From Arenicella sp. (GTDB lineage: Bacteria > Pseudomonadota > Gammaproteobacteria > Arenicellales > Arenicellaceae): 6,476 nt of DNA. The DNA lies in assembly GCA_023299895.1 (NCBI GenBank), contig JALZWI010000189.1, positions 1 to 6,476 of the forward strand, in the 5' to 3' direction. Below the pieces are notes generated by a model. It made no database searches. It saw only the letters and a program-made list of their open reading frames with translations, and was not told where the DNA came from. The position numbers and the translations under genes are program-made. The first letter of the stretch is position 1. Each line of letters begins with the position of its first letter. Positions 1 through 4,938 of the stretch are shown piece after piece.

Positions 1-531
1 CAAGAAGAGAAAAAAGAAAAACTGTCTTTGCTAAACCGCTTAAGAAAAAACTTTGCATTAATTGGTAATAGCTCATCCATGAAAAGCTTGAAGCAATTAA
101 TTTCAAGAATCTCTGCAACAGAGTCATGGGTGCTTATAAACGGTAGCCAGGGCTGCGGTAAAGAGCTTGTTGCTCAAAATATTCATTACCTAAGTGATCG
201 GGCAGGCCAGTCTTACGTAAAAGTGAGTTGTAGATCTGTGCCAACTGACCTAATTAACATAGATCTCTTCGGGCATGAAAAAGGAGCCTTCATAGGGGCT
301 GAAACGAGTAAAAAGGGTAAGCTTGAGCTTGCTCACCGAGGAACTTTATTTTTAGAAGAAGTTGGTTACTTAAATTTAGAAACACAAGCGAAAATATTAG
401 AATTTCTAAAAGCTGGTTCTGTTGTAAGGTTGGGTGGTAAGCAAGCTCATGAGATTAATATTAGAGTTGTGGCTTCTAGTAGTGAAAATATAAAAGAAAA
501 AGAGCTGATGACACAAGGGGTAGGGAATTAG
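1..531 (+). CDS. Sigma-54-activator-like AAA+ protein (NtrX/NtrC type), 5'-partial and 3'-truncated, probable pseudogene
   Basis: The frame is open from base 1 without a convincing start, so the 5' part (expected receiver or other sensory domain) lies outside the window. TTG at 28 is a possible but unsupported start. The visible part is the N-terminal half of a sigma-54-interacting AAA+ domain: an entry motif (FALIGNSSSM), Walker A GSQGCGKE at 142-165, LFGHEKGAFIGA ending at 300, Walker B GTLFLEEVG at 340-366, then LETQAKILEFL and INIRVVASSSENI. In working activators the surface loop is GAFTGA, whose Thr contacts sigma-54; here it is Ile (ATA, 292-294). The Walker B Asp is Glu (355-357). Translation stops at 529-531, where the family normally has the FREDL..RLN arginine-finger region, so sensor II and the DNA-binding helix-turn-helix are missing. 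NtrX-like proteins can lack a normal GAFTGA loop, so loss of that Thr alone would not prove decay; the truncation is the stronger sign. Family call is firm, functional status is inferred. Confidence 0.75.
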   Translation, partial: QEEKKEKLSLLNRLRKNFALIGNSSSMKSLKQLISRISATESWVLINGSQGCGKELVAQNIHYLSDRAGQSYVKVSCRSVPTDLINIDLFGHEKGAFIGAETSKKGKLELAHRGTLFLEEVGYLNLETQAKILEFLKAGSVVRLGGKQAHEINIRVVASSSENIKEKELMTQGVGN

Positions 532-614
532 TGAACATCAACTCTTTTTCATGCCTATTCGATCTCTCGAAGTCAGCTCAAAAGAGGGGTAAATCTTTTG
601 AAGACAGACTCTAA
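522..614 (+). pseudogene. Possible frameshifted continuation of the AAA+ gene
   Basis: Just before the TAG at 529 there is a GGGG run (517-520). Reading on in the frame that starts at 522 gives RELVNINSFS, then about 20 less recognisable residues to TAA at 612-614. The family sequence at this point is normally REDLYYRINSFSI-like, so loss of one G from the run would explain the early stop. The match is short and has a two-residue gap, and the following LRER motif is not recognisable. A second frame (524-592) gives LFFMPI, which also faintly resembles this region. Treat as a hypothesis. Confidence 0.3.
578..601. repeat. Perfect 8-bp inverted repeat
   Basis: TCAAAAGA (578-585) and TCTTTTGA (594-601) are exact reverse complements around an 8-nt spacer, GGGGTAAA. 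Neither strand has a T-run after it, so it is not a typical intrinsic terminator. It could be a protein-binding dyad or chance within the decayed gene tail. Confidence 0.45.
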
Positions 615-644
615 TCTCTTAAAATCCATCCAAGTTTATTATAC

Positions 645-661
645 TCATTTTTTTAAAATGA
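645..661. repeat. AT-only-type short hairpin (7-bp stem, 3-nt loop)
   Basis: TCATTTT (645-651), loop TTT, AAAATGA (655-661) form a perfect 7-bp stem. The stem is AT-rich and weak. It lies about 50 bp beyond the tsaE stop and is the nearest thing to a termination signal for tsaE, but it lacks the GC-rich stem of a rho-independent terminator. Confidence 0.3.
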
Positions 662-695
662 ATTGTGAATTTTTGTGAGGCGAACTGACACAATT
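661..695. repeat. 7-bp inverted repeat with 21-nt spacer near the tsaE stop
   Basis: AATTGTG (661-667) and CACAATT (689-695) are exact reverse complements. The second arm ends 14 bp before the tsaE stop codon. The long loop makes a stable hairpin doubtful; a bipartite binding site or chance are both possible. Confidence 0.25.
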
Positions 696-709
696 GCTAT
701 GACGGACCA

Positions 710-1159
710 TTAAAGATTTGTCATAACTATATTTTTGCTTGGCTTTGACGCGCCATTATTATTTAATTTAAGTAGATGAGTTGCGTTGGGTAAAAAACTT
801 TTTCCTTTTTCTGGCCATTCAATCAAAAATAAACTTTGTTTACTCCACAGATCGGCAATGGCTAAAAACTCTAATTCTTCTGGCGACTGCAATCGATACA
901 AATCCATATGATAAACAATCCCATTTTTTATTGGATATTCTTGAATTAAATTATACGTAGGACTAGTAACAACCCCCTTATAACCCAACACTTGAATAAT
1001 CGTTTTACATAATGTCGTTTTACCCGTGCCCAGACCACCTTCTAAGTAGACACAGGCTGGCATTGATAAGTCAGCCGCAATGAGCCTAGCTATCTGCTCT
1101 GTTTCGGCAAGGCTATGGCTTTGATAACTTTTATTGTTAGATGTGTTTGCTTGTAACAT
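710..1159 (-). CDS. tsaE: TsaE, tRNA t6A37 threonylcarbamoyladenosine biosynthesis ATPase
   Basis: TsaE is the ATPase partner of the TsaB-TsaD complex, which transfers threonylcarbamoyl to A37 of ANN-decoding tRNAs in the cytoplasm; it is normally essential in bacteria. The 149-residue product has the family's usual size and landmarks: Walker A GGLGTGKTT (residues 41-49, Lys47), the switch-like SPTYNL (66-71), HMDLYRL with Asp86, PEELEF (93-98), and IEWPEKG (113-119). The ATG at 1157-1159 gives a standard N-terminus. No clear Shine-Dalgarno precedes it, but a good promoter lies just upstream, inside the start of queG. The gene is divergent from queG. In many gammaproteobacteria tsaE follows nnr (NAD(P)HX epimerase/dehydratase) and precedes amiB; neither is beside it here, and downstream is the decayed AAA+ gene. 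Identity is secure. Confidence 0.95.
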   Translation of the reverse strand: MLQANTSNNKSYQSHSLAETEQIARLIAADLSMPACVYLEGGLGTGKTTLCKTIIQVLGYKGVVTSPTYNLIQEYPIKNGIVYHMDLYRLQSPEELEFLAIADLWSKQSLFLIEWPEKGKSFLPNATHLLKLNNNGASKPSKNIVMTNL

Positions 1160-1178
1160 AAAATCAGTCGAATAACGC

Positions 1179-1184
1179 TATAAT
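1179..1184 (+). promoter_or_regulatory. Consensus -10 box (TATAAT) for queG, predicting a leaderless or near-leaderless mRNA
   Basis: A perfect TATAAT ends 9 nt before the queG ATG. Initiation 6-8 nt downstream would fall at about 1190-1192, leaving almost no 5' UTR, and there is no Shine-Dalgarno before the ATG. The -35 region at normal spacing (around 1155-1161) is poor. It also covers the expected tsaE transcription start. Confidence 0.5.
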
Positions 1185-1190
1185 CAAACT

Positions 1191-1219
1191 ATTATGACAC
1201 CCTACTCTACTAGTTCCAA
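1191..1219 (-). promoter_or_regulatory. Sigma-70-type promoter for tsaE, overlapping the queG start codon
   Basis: Read on the minus strand: -35 TTGGAA (plus 1214-1219), a 17-bp spacer, and -10 CATAAT (1191-1196) preceded by TG at the extended -10 position. Initiation would fall near 1184, giving a leader of about 25 nt to the tsaE ATG. The -10 box overlaps the queG ATG (1194-1196), and the -35 lies within queG codons 7-9. Spacing and match quality are good; usage is inferred. Confidence 0.6.
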
Positions 1220-2294
1220 ACATGATATGGCCGCATTGGCTGTCAATATTAAAACATGGGGTAAAGAAATTGGCTTCGACTATATCGGCATTACCGATAT
1301 TGAACTTAGCGAACACGAAGCGTATTTAAGTAAGTGGCTGGTTGAGGGCATGCATGGAGAAATGAATTACATGCACAAACATGGCAGCAAACGCAGTCAC
1401 CCAGAGGAACTGGTCGAAGGAACTCAACGAGTTATTTCTGTGCGTCTTGATTACGCACCCAAAGACATCAATCAAGCCGAAGAGGTTTTACAGAACGCCG
1501 AAACTGCTTATGTTTCTCGCTATGCTTTAGGTCGAGACTACCATAAAGTAATGCGAGCTAAATTAAAAAAACTTGCCCTGAAGATTAACCAGGAAGTTGG
1601 CGACTATCGTTACCGAGTATTCACCGACAGTGCACCTGTTTTAGAAAAAGCTCTCGCTGAGAAAGCCGGTGCTGGATGGATAGGTAAACACACTAACTTG
1701 ATTGATTCTAAAACTGGGTCTTGGTTTTTTATCGGTGAACTCTATGTTGATTTGCCATTACCTATTGATCAACCGGCAAGCAACCATTGCGGCAGTTGCC
1801 AGAACTGTATTGATGAATGCCCTACTCAAGCCATTATTGGCCCTTATCAGGTCGATGCCCGATTATGCATTTCTTACTTAACCATTGAACTGAAGAAATC
1901 GATACCCGTTAAATTACGCAGTAAAATGGGTAATCGGATCTACGGTTGCGACGACTGTCAAATAGCTTGCCCTTGGAATAAATTTGCACAGGTGACTAAA
2001 GAGCCTGACTTCACGCCGCGCGAGCAATTAACAGACCGAAAATTACTCGAATTATTTGCTTGGACAGAACAAGATTTTTTAAATAACACCGAAGGTAGCG
2101 CAATTAGAAGGATTGGTTATGATGCATGGTTACGTAATATTGCGGTTGCTCTAGGGAATTCTAAAACAGGTAACGCAAAAACCACTAGTCAACTTATTAT
2201 GGCTCTAGAGGCCCGACTACCTCACACTTCAGAAATGGTGCAAGAGCATATCGAATGGGCTTTACAGCAGCACTGCACGGAGTTGTCGAGCTAG
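1194..2294 (+). CDS. queG: QueG, epoxyqueuosine reductase
   Basis: QueG is the cobalamin- and [4Fe-4S]-dependent enzyme that reduces epoxyqueuosine to queuosine at position 34 of GUN-anticodon tRNAs, the last step of queuosine synthesis. The 366-residue product is near family length. The N-terminal domain opens with IKTWGKEIGFDYIGITD (19-35). The cobalamin/active-site segment includes FTDSAPVLEKALAEKAGAGW with the likely catalytic Asp145. The ferredoxin-like part has all eight cluster cysteines: C199, C202, C205, C209 (CGSCQNCIDECP), C225, and C252, C255, C259 (GCDDCQIACP). The C-terminal helices (about 280-360) carry the HEAT-like region. I chose ATG 1194 because a TATAAT sits just upstream; ATG 1227 (Met12) is an alternative and would also leave the conserved domain intact. 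Neither has a clear ribosome-binding site. The stop overlaps that of the convergent gene. Confidence 0.97.
   Translation: MTPYSTSSKHDMAALAVNIKTWGKEIGFDYIGITDIELSEHEAYLSKWLVEGMHGEMNYMHKHGSKRSHPEELVEGTQRVISVRLDYAPKDINQAEEVLQNAETAYVSRYALGRDYHKVMRAKLKKLALKINQEVGDYRYRVFTDSAPVLEKALAEKAGAGWIGKHTNLIDSKTGSWFFIGELYVDLPLPIDQPASNHCGSCQNCIDECPTQAIIGPYQVDARLCISYLTIELKKSIPVKLRSKMGNRIYGCDDCQIACPWNKFAQVTKEPDFTPREQLTDRKLLELFAWTEQDFLNNTEGSAIRRIGYDAWLRNIAVALGNSKTGNAKTTSQLIMALEARLPHTSEMVQEHIEWALQQHCTELSS
2291..2294. other. Shared CTAG: overlapping stop codons of convergent genes
   Basis: The palindrome CTAG supplies TAG to queG (2292-2294, plus) and TAG to the flavin protein gene (2291-2293, minus). The two genes therefore overlap tail to tail and leave no room for a terminator between them, so each transcript must run into the other gene as antisense. 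Confidence 0.9.
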
Positions 2295-2842
2295 GATTTC
2301 TCGCTTCTATTTAATCCGGTGTCTTTACCATCAATACTTAGCGCGTTTTTATCTTGTCGGTACTGTTCTAACTCAACAGTTGATTTTTTATCGGTCCAGT
2401 TATTTAAGGTATTACGTTCGCCCACGAAATCATAATACGGCACTGCATAACCGCAAGACGTCTGCACCATCTCAACCGATAAGGTAAATATTTGTCTCGA
2501 ACCAGCATGCTCTGTAAAGTGACCTGCCAATTCATCCCAGCCAGCTTGATCTTTATAAATCATTGAAGCACTACCAAAGAGTCGTAAAATTAGCGGTTGC
2601 TTAGTAAACGAGCAAAACATAATAGTTATACGTTGATTTTCTAAGACATGTGCCGCAGTTTCATTACCGCTTCCAGTCAAGTTCAACCAATGCACTGTGC
2701 TAGGATCACTTATTGTTAACGAATCCAAGCCTTTTGGTGATAAATTGACTCGACCTTTAACACCCGCAGTCGCAACAAAATACATCTGCTGCGCCTGAAT
2801 AAAATCAATATGTTTACTCGTCAATTGATCAAATTGTTCCAT
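2291..2842 (-). CDS. Pyridoxamine 5'-phosphate oxidase family protein (FMN-binding split barrel)
   Basis: The 183-residue product matches the FMN-binding split-barrel superfamily named after PdxH, in a subgroup not shown to make pyridoxal phosphate. Visible marks are FVATAGVKGRVNLSPKGLDSL (22-42), the WLNLTGSGNETAAH strand-loop (52-65) where FMN phosphate contacts are expected, MFCSFTKQP (75-83), LRLFGSASM (86-94) and a C-terminal SCGYAVPYYDFVGERNTL block (129-146) with YRQDKNALSIDG (161-172). It is not PdxH: the PdxH substrate-binding tail is absent. The substrate is unknown; a flavin-dependent oxidoreductase or flavin/heme-binding role is inferred. It starts 13 bp after the orn stop, so the two are probably co-transcribed and translationally linked; an AAGG overlaps the orn stop. 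Its TAG stop shares CTAG with the queG stop. Confidence 0.88.
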   Translation of the reverse strand: MEQFDQLTSKHIDFIQAQQMYFVATAGVKGRVNLSPKGLDSLTISDPSTVHWLNLTGSGNETAAHVLENQRITIMFCSFTKQPLILRLFGSASMIYKDQAGWDELAGHFTEHAGSRQIFTLSVEMVQTSCGYAVPYYDFVGERNTLNNWTDKKSTVELEQYRQDKNALSIDGKDTGLNRSEKS

Positions 2843-2855
2843 ACCTTAATTAGCC

Positions 2856-3404
2856 TTAGTCGAGGATAACGAAATTATTTTGGTAATAGCGCAACTCTTC
2901 AATTGATTCTTTAATGTCGTCCAATGCTTGATGAGATGCACGTTTCTCATAGCCAGACAGTATGCTTGGTGACCAGTGCCTAGCCATTTCTTTAAAGGAA
3001 CTTACATCCACATTACGATAATGAAGCCATTCACTTAGTTCCGGCATATATTTATATAGAAAGCGCCGATCCTGACAGATGCTATTACCACACAATGGTG
3101 CGCGATTTTTTAACGTATGCCTCTGAATAAAATCCAGTGTTTCAATTTCTGCTTGGCGCTCAGTAATCCGTGAAACTTTTATTTTTTGCACCAAACCAGT
3201 TTTATTATGGGTACGTGTATTCCACTCATCCATACCATCAATTAATTCTTGCGCTTGATGTACTACAATCACAGGACCTTCTGCGATTACACGTAAATCA
3301 CCATCAGTTATGATCGTGGCCATTTCAATTATGCGATCTTTTTCAGGATCAAGACCTGTCATTTCTAGATCCATCCAAACTAATACATTAGGGTTTTGCG
3401 GCAC
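2856..3404 (-). CDS. orn: Orn, oligoribonuclease (3'-5' exoribonuclease, DEDDh family)
   Basis: Orn degrades RNA dinucleotides and very short oligonucleotides, including pGpG from cyclic-di-GMP turnover, and is essential in many gammaproteobacteria. The 182-residue product is full length and has the complete DEDDh set: D12 and E14 (WMDLEMTGLD), D112 (GNSICQDRRF), H158 and D163 (ASHQALDDI). The start is GTG at 3402-3404, chosen because a strong Shine-Dalgarno, GGAAGGAGA, lies 8 nt upstream and the N-terminus then matches the family. The flavin protein gene follows 13 bp downstream on the same strand. In E. coli orn is divergent from rsgA and close to queG; here queG is still nearby, but the divergent neighbour is the pterin dehydratase gene. 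Confidence 0.97.
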   Translation of the reverse strand: MPQNPNVLVWMDLEMTGLDPEKDRIIEMATIITDGDLRVIAEGPVIVVHQAQELIDGMDEWNTRTHNKTGLVQKIKVSRITERQAEIETLDFIQRHTLKNRAPLCGNSICQDRRFLYKYMPELSEWLHYRNVDVSSFKEMARHWSPSILSGYEKRASHQALDDIKESIEELRYYQNNFVILD

Positions 3405-3501
3405 GCGGAAATTCTCCTTCCATTTATAAAGCGATTATTTAGAATGCTATAGTACAAGCATCAACAAATATAACAGTACGATTTGAAAACCAGAGGATAC
3501 T
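3405..3501. promoter_or_regulatory. Divergent orn/phhB intergenic region with a small dyad
   Basis: These 97 bp must hold the promoters of both genes. Several AT-rich -10-like hexamers are present (for example TAGAAT at 3440-3445 and TATAAC at 3469-3474 on plus), but none has a good -35 at normal spacing. ATGCT (3444-3448) and AGCAT (3457-3461) form a 5-bp dyad around an 8-nt spacer near the middle, a possible operator. The phhB ribosome-binding site AGAGGA (3492-3497) ends 4 nt before its ATG. Confidence 0.4.
3413..3421 (-). promoter_or_regulatory. Strong ribosome-binding site that fixes the orn GTG start
   Basis: On the minus strand GGAAGGAGA sits 8 nt before GTG (3402-3404). This supports the GTG start rather than the internal ATG at codon 11, which would remove the catalytic N-terminal strand. 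Confidence 0.8.
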
Positions 3502-3828
3502 ATGAACCCATTTATCAATAAACAGTGTCGCGATTATTCAAAGCAAGAATCTGCACTTAATTTATCAGAAATTGAAGAAAATCGACGACATACTCCTGAA
3601 TGGCAATACTGGGCACCCGAAAATCACTTAGAACGAGTTTATCGGTTCGATAGCTATGACAATACCATTGCCTTTGTCAACGAAGTTGCCAGGGTAGCCA
3701 ACGAAGAAAATCATCACCCCTGCATGGTTATCAGTTACAACCGTTGCAAAATCAGCTTCTTCACTGATGCGGTTAAAGGACTAACTGAAAACGATTTTAT
3801 TTGTGCTGCAAAAATTGATGCTCTGTAA
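3502..3828 (+). CDS. phhB: PhhB-like 4a-hydroxytetrahydrobiopterin (pterin-4a-carbinolamine) dehydratase with altered motif
   Basis: The family dehydrates 4a-hydroxytetrahydropterin, recycling the pterin cofactor of aromatic amino acid hydroxylases; some bacterial members serve other pterin enzymes. The 108-residue product is typical in length, with TPEWQYW (31-37), RVYRFDSYDNTIAFVNEVA, NHHPCMVISYNRCKISFF and KGLTENDFICAAKID in the standard order. The paired active-site histidines of HHP are present, and the GLTEND Asp is kept. However, the third catalytic His, normally in (S/T)H nine residues after the Tyr/Trp, is Asp here (FFTDAVKGL), and the acidic residue four before the first His is Asn (ANEENHHP). 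ATG 3502 follows a good AGAGGA. No phenylalanine hydroxylase gene is visible in the window, so the partner enzyme is unknown. Family assignment is secure; catalytic activity is uncertain. Confidence 0.85.
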   Translation: MNPFINKQCRDYSKQESALNLSEIEENRRHTPEWQYWAPENHLERVYRFDSYDNTIAFVNEVARVANEENHHPCMVISYNRCKISFFTDAVKGLTENDFICAAKIDAL

Positions 3829-3869
3829 TTGGTAAACTAAGTTAACAGACTGATGTGATAATCTAAACA
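3829..3869. other. Short convergent gap between phhB and the DUF2628-like gene
   Basis: This 41-bp gap separates two convergent genes. The only structure is a weak imperfect stem, CTGATG with CATTAG (one G-T pair), reaching over the minus-strand stop. No T-run follows on either strand, so I do not call a terminator. Confidence 0.4.
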
Positions 3870-4268
3870 TTAGTTGATCGCTTCTTTAAGGCCTTTACTA
3901 ACCTCAAGTCCATCAATGTGTTGACGTATCGCCTGTGACGGCCATATCGCAATTACTGATGCACATTTCTCAAAATCCTTTCGTCCTAAAGACCAACGAC
4001 GAACATCATTGGCAAACCATGCAGTCATCGCGAAACAACTTACTTGCAAAAAACTAACTGCTCTCTCCATCAAAAAACTTTGAGGCTTGATGACAACTTC
4101 TACCGCCAACACAAAAATAACCATGACCGTCAAAACCACACCAAATAAATAAAGTCGACGACAAAAAGCCCAAAATAATAACAAAAAGAAAGCTGGCCAA
4201 CAAAAACCCTGCTTTACCGCTTGATACTTATTCGTTTTTGGGTGTTGATAGACATCATAAACATTCAT
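3870..4268 (-). CDS. DUF2628-like small membrane protein, last gene of the dnaX-ybaB-recR operon
   Basis: With the start chosen here the product has 132 residues. It begins MNVYDVYQHPKTNKYQAVKQ and continues GFCWPAFFLLLFWAFCRR, the pattern of DUF2628 proteins (a short soluble start, then a W-P-A-F-F membrane entry). Hydrophobic segments lie at about residues 24-36, 39-59 and 72-86, so it should be an inner-membrane protein with up to three spans; RR at 37-38 divides the first two. A soluble tail of about 45 residues follows (DVRRWSLGRKDFEK). I chose ATG 4266-4268 because GGAAG sits 5 nt upstream and the family motif starts there. The frame extends upstream to an ATG at 4280 and a TTG at 4295 that overlaps the recR stop; these would add 4 or 9 residues. 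Function is unknown. The link to recR is positional only. Confidence 0.72.
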   Translation of the reverse strand: MNVYDVYQHPKTNKYQAVKQGFCWPAFFLLLFWAFCRRLYLFGVVLTVMVIFVLAVEVVIKPQSFLMERAVSFLQVSCFAMTAWFANDVRRWSLGRKDFEKCASVIAIWPSQAIRQHIDGLEVSKGLKEAIN

Positions 4269-4291
4269 GAAAACTTCCATCACTTTATCAA

Positions 4292-4891
4292 TCAACTTCT
4301 TGAACGCCGATCTTTAAAGGCAGCTGCCAGTGTGCGCTGATCCATATACTCTAATTCTCCACCCACGGGTACGCCACGAGCCAGTCTCGTTACTGTAATG
4401 TCATATGGTTTGAGTAATTGTTGAGTATAGTCGGCAGTCGTTTCTCCTTCAGCCGTAATATTGGTCGCGATGATCACTTCATTGATAGGCTTATATGCTA
4501 CCAGCTCAGCTAAATTTTTAAACGCCAATTTTTCCGGGCCGATGCCTTCCAAAGGCGAAAGCCTCCCCATTAAAACGAAGTACAAACCTTGATAAGCACC
4601 AACCTGTTCAATCGCTTGCAAATCGGTTGGTGTCTCGACCACACACAGCAAAGTTTGATCACGCTTATCAGAAGTACAAATGTCACAAACATCCGTTTCA
4701 CAAAACGTGTTGCAGCGCTGGCAGTTCTTAATTGTATTAAGTGCGTTAGTGAGTGCTTGAGCAATATTACTCGCCCCTTGTCGATCACGCTCCATTAAAT
4801 GGAATGCCATGCGCTGGGCATTTTTAGGTCCAACCCCAGGTAATGACCTAAGCGCTTCTTTTAACGCTTCAATCGCATTTGATATTGCCAC
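4292..4891 (-). CDS. recR: RecR, recombination mediator protein
   Basis: RecR works with RecO (and RecF) to load RecA onto SSB-coated single-stranded gaps. The 199-residue product is the usual length and complete: helix-hairpin-helix LPGVGPKNAQRMAFHL (17-32), a four-cysteine zinc site C57, C60, C69, C72, a Toprim domain starting LLCVVETPTDLQAIE (81-95) and continuing through the MGRLSPLEGIGPEKL loop, and the C-terminal TRLARGVPVGGELEYMD and DQRTLAAAF motifs. The start is GTG at 4889-4891, with AGG 8 nt upstream. It lies 36 bp after ybaB, in the common dnaX-ybaB-recR order. The TGA stop (4292-4294) is 23 bp before the chosen start of the next gene. Confidence 0.97.
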   Translation of the reverse strand: MAISNAIEALKEALRSLPGVGPKNAQRMAFHLMERDRQGASNIAQALTNALNTIKNCQRCNTFCETDVCDICTSDKRDQTLLCVVETPTDLQAIEQVGAYQGLYFVLMGRLSPLEGIGPEKLAFKNLAELVAYKPINEVIIATNITAEGETTADYTQQLLKPYDITVTRLARGVPVGGELEYMDQRTLAAAFKDRRSRS

Positions 4892-4923
4892 CGTAATTAC
4901 CTAAAAAGTTTTCTAAATAAATG

Positions 4924-4938
4924 TGCCTTAAAAAGGCA
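4924..4938 (-). repeat. Small hairpin across the ybaB stop codon
   Basis: TGCCTT (4924-4929) and AAGGCA (4933-4938) pair around a 3-nt loop and include the ybaB TAA (4928-4930). On the minus strand it is followed by CATTTATTT rather than a clean T-run. It could dampen transcription into recR or protect a 3' end, but the stem is short. Confidence 0.35.

Larger units (their letters stand above)
532..709. other. Intergenic region between the AAA+ remnant and tsaE
   Basis: These 178 bp lie between two convergent genes. I find no credible intact ORF; the longest ATG frame (551-592) encodes only 13 codons. The segment holds the putative frameshifted tail of the AAA+ gene and three inverted repeats listed separately. 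No GC-rich stem followed by a T-run is present, so I cannot point to a standard terminator for either flanking gene. Confidence 0.6.

Noticed and set aside
551..592. 13-codon ATG frame after the AAA+ remnant as a small gene
   Set aside because: Too short, no ribosome-binding site, and lies in the likely decayed tail of the upstream gene.
638..643. Minus-strand TATAAT as a promoter for an antisense or small RNA
   Set aside because: No acceptable -35 at 16-18 bp, and nothing recognisable would be transcribed except antisense to the decayed gene.
3829..3880. Bidirectional terminator between phhB and the DUF2628-like gene
   Set aside because: Only a weak stem with a G-T pair, and no T-run on either strand.
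4570..4798. Open frames of about 70 codons on both strands inside recR
   Set aside because: Both are overlapping-frame shadows of the conserved recR zinc-finger and Toprim coding sequence and resemble no family I know.
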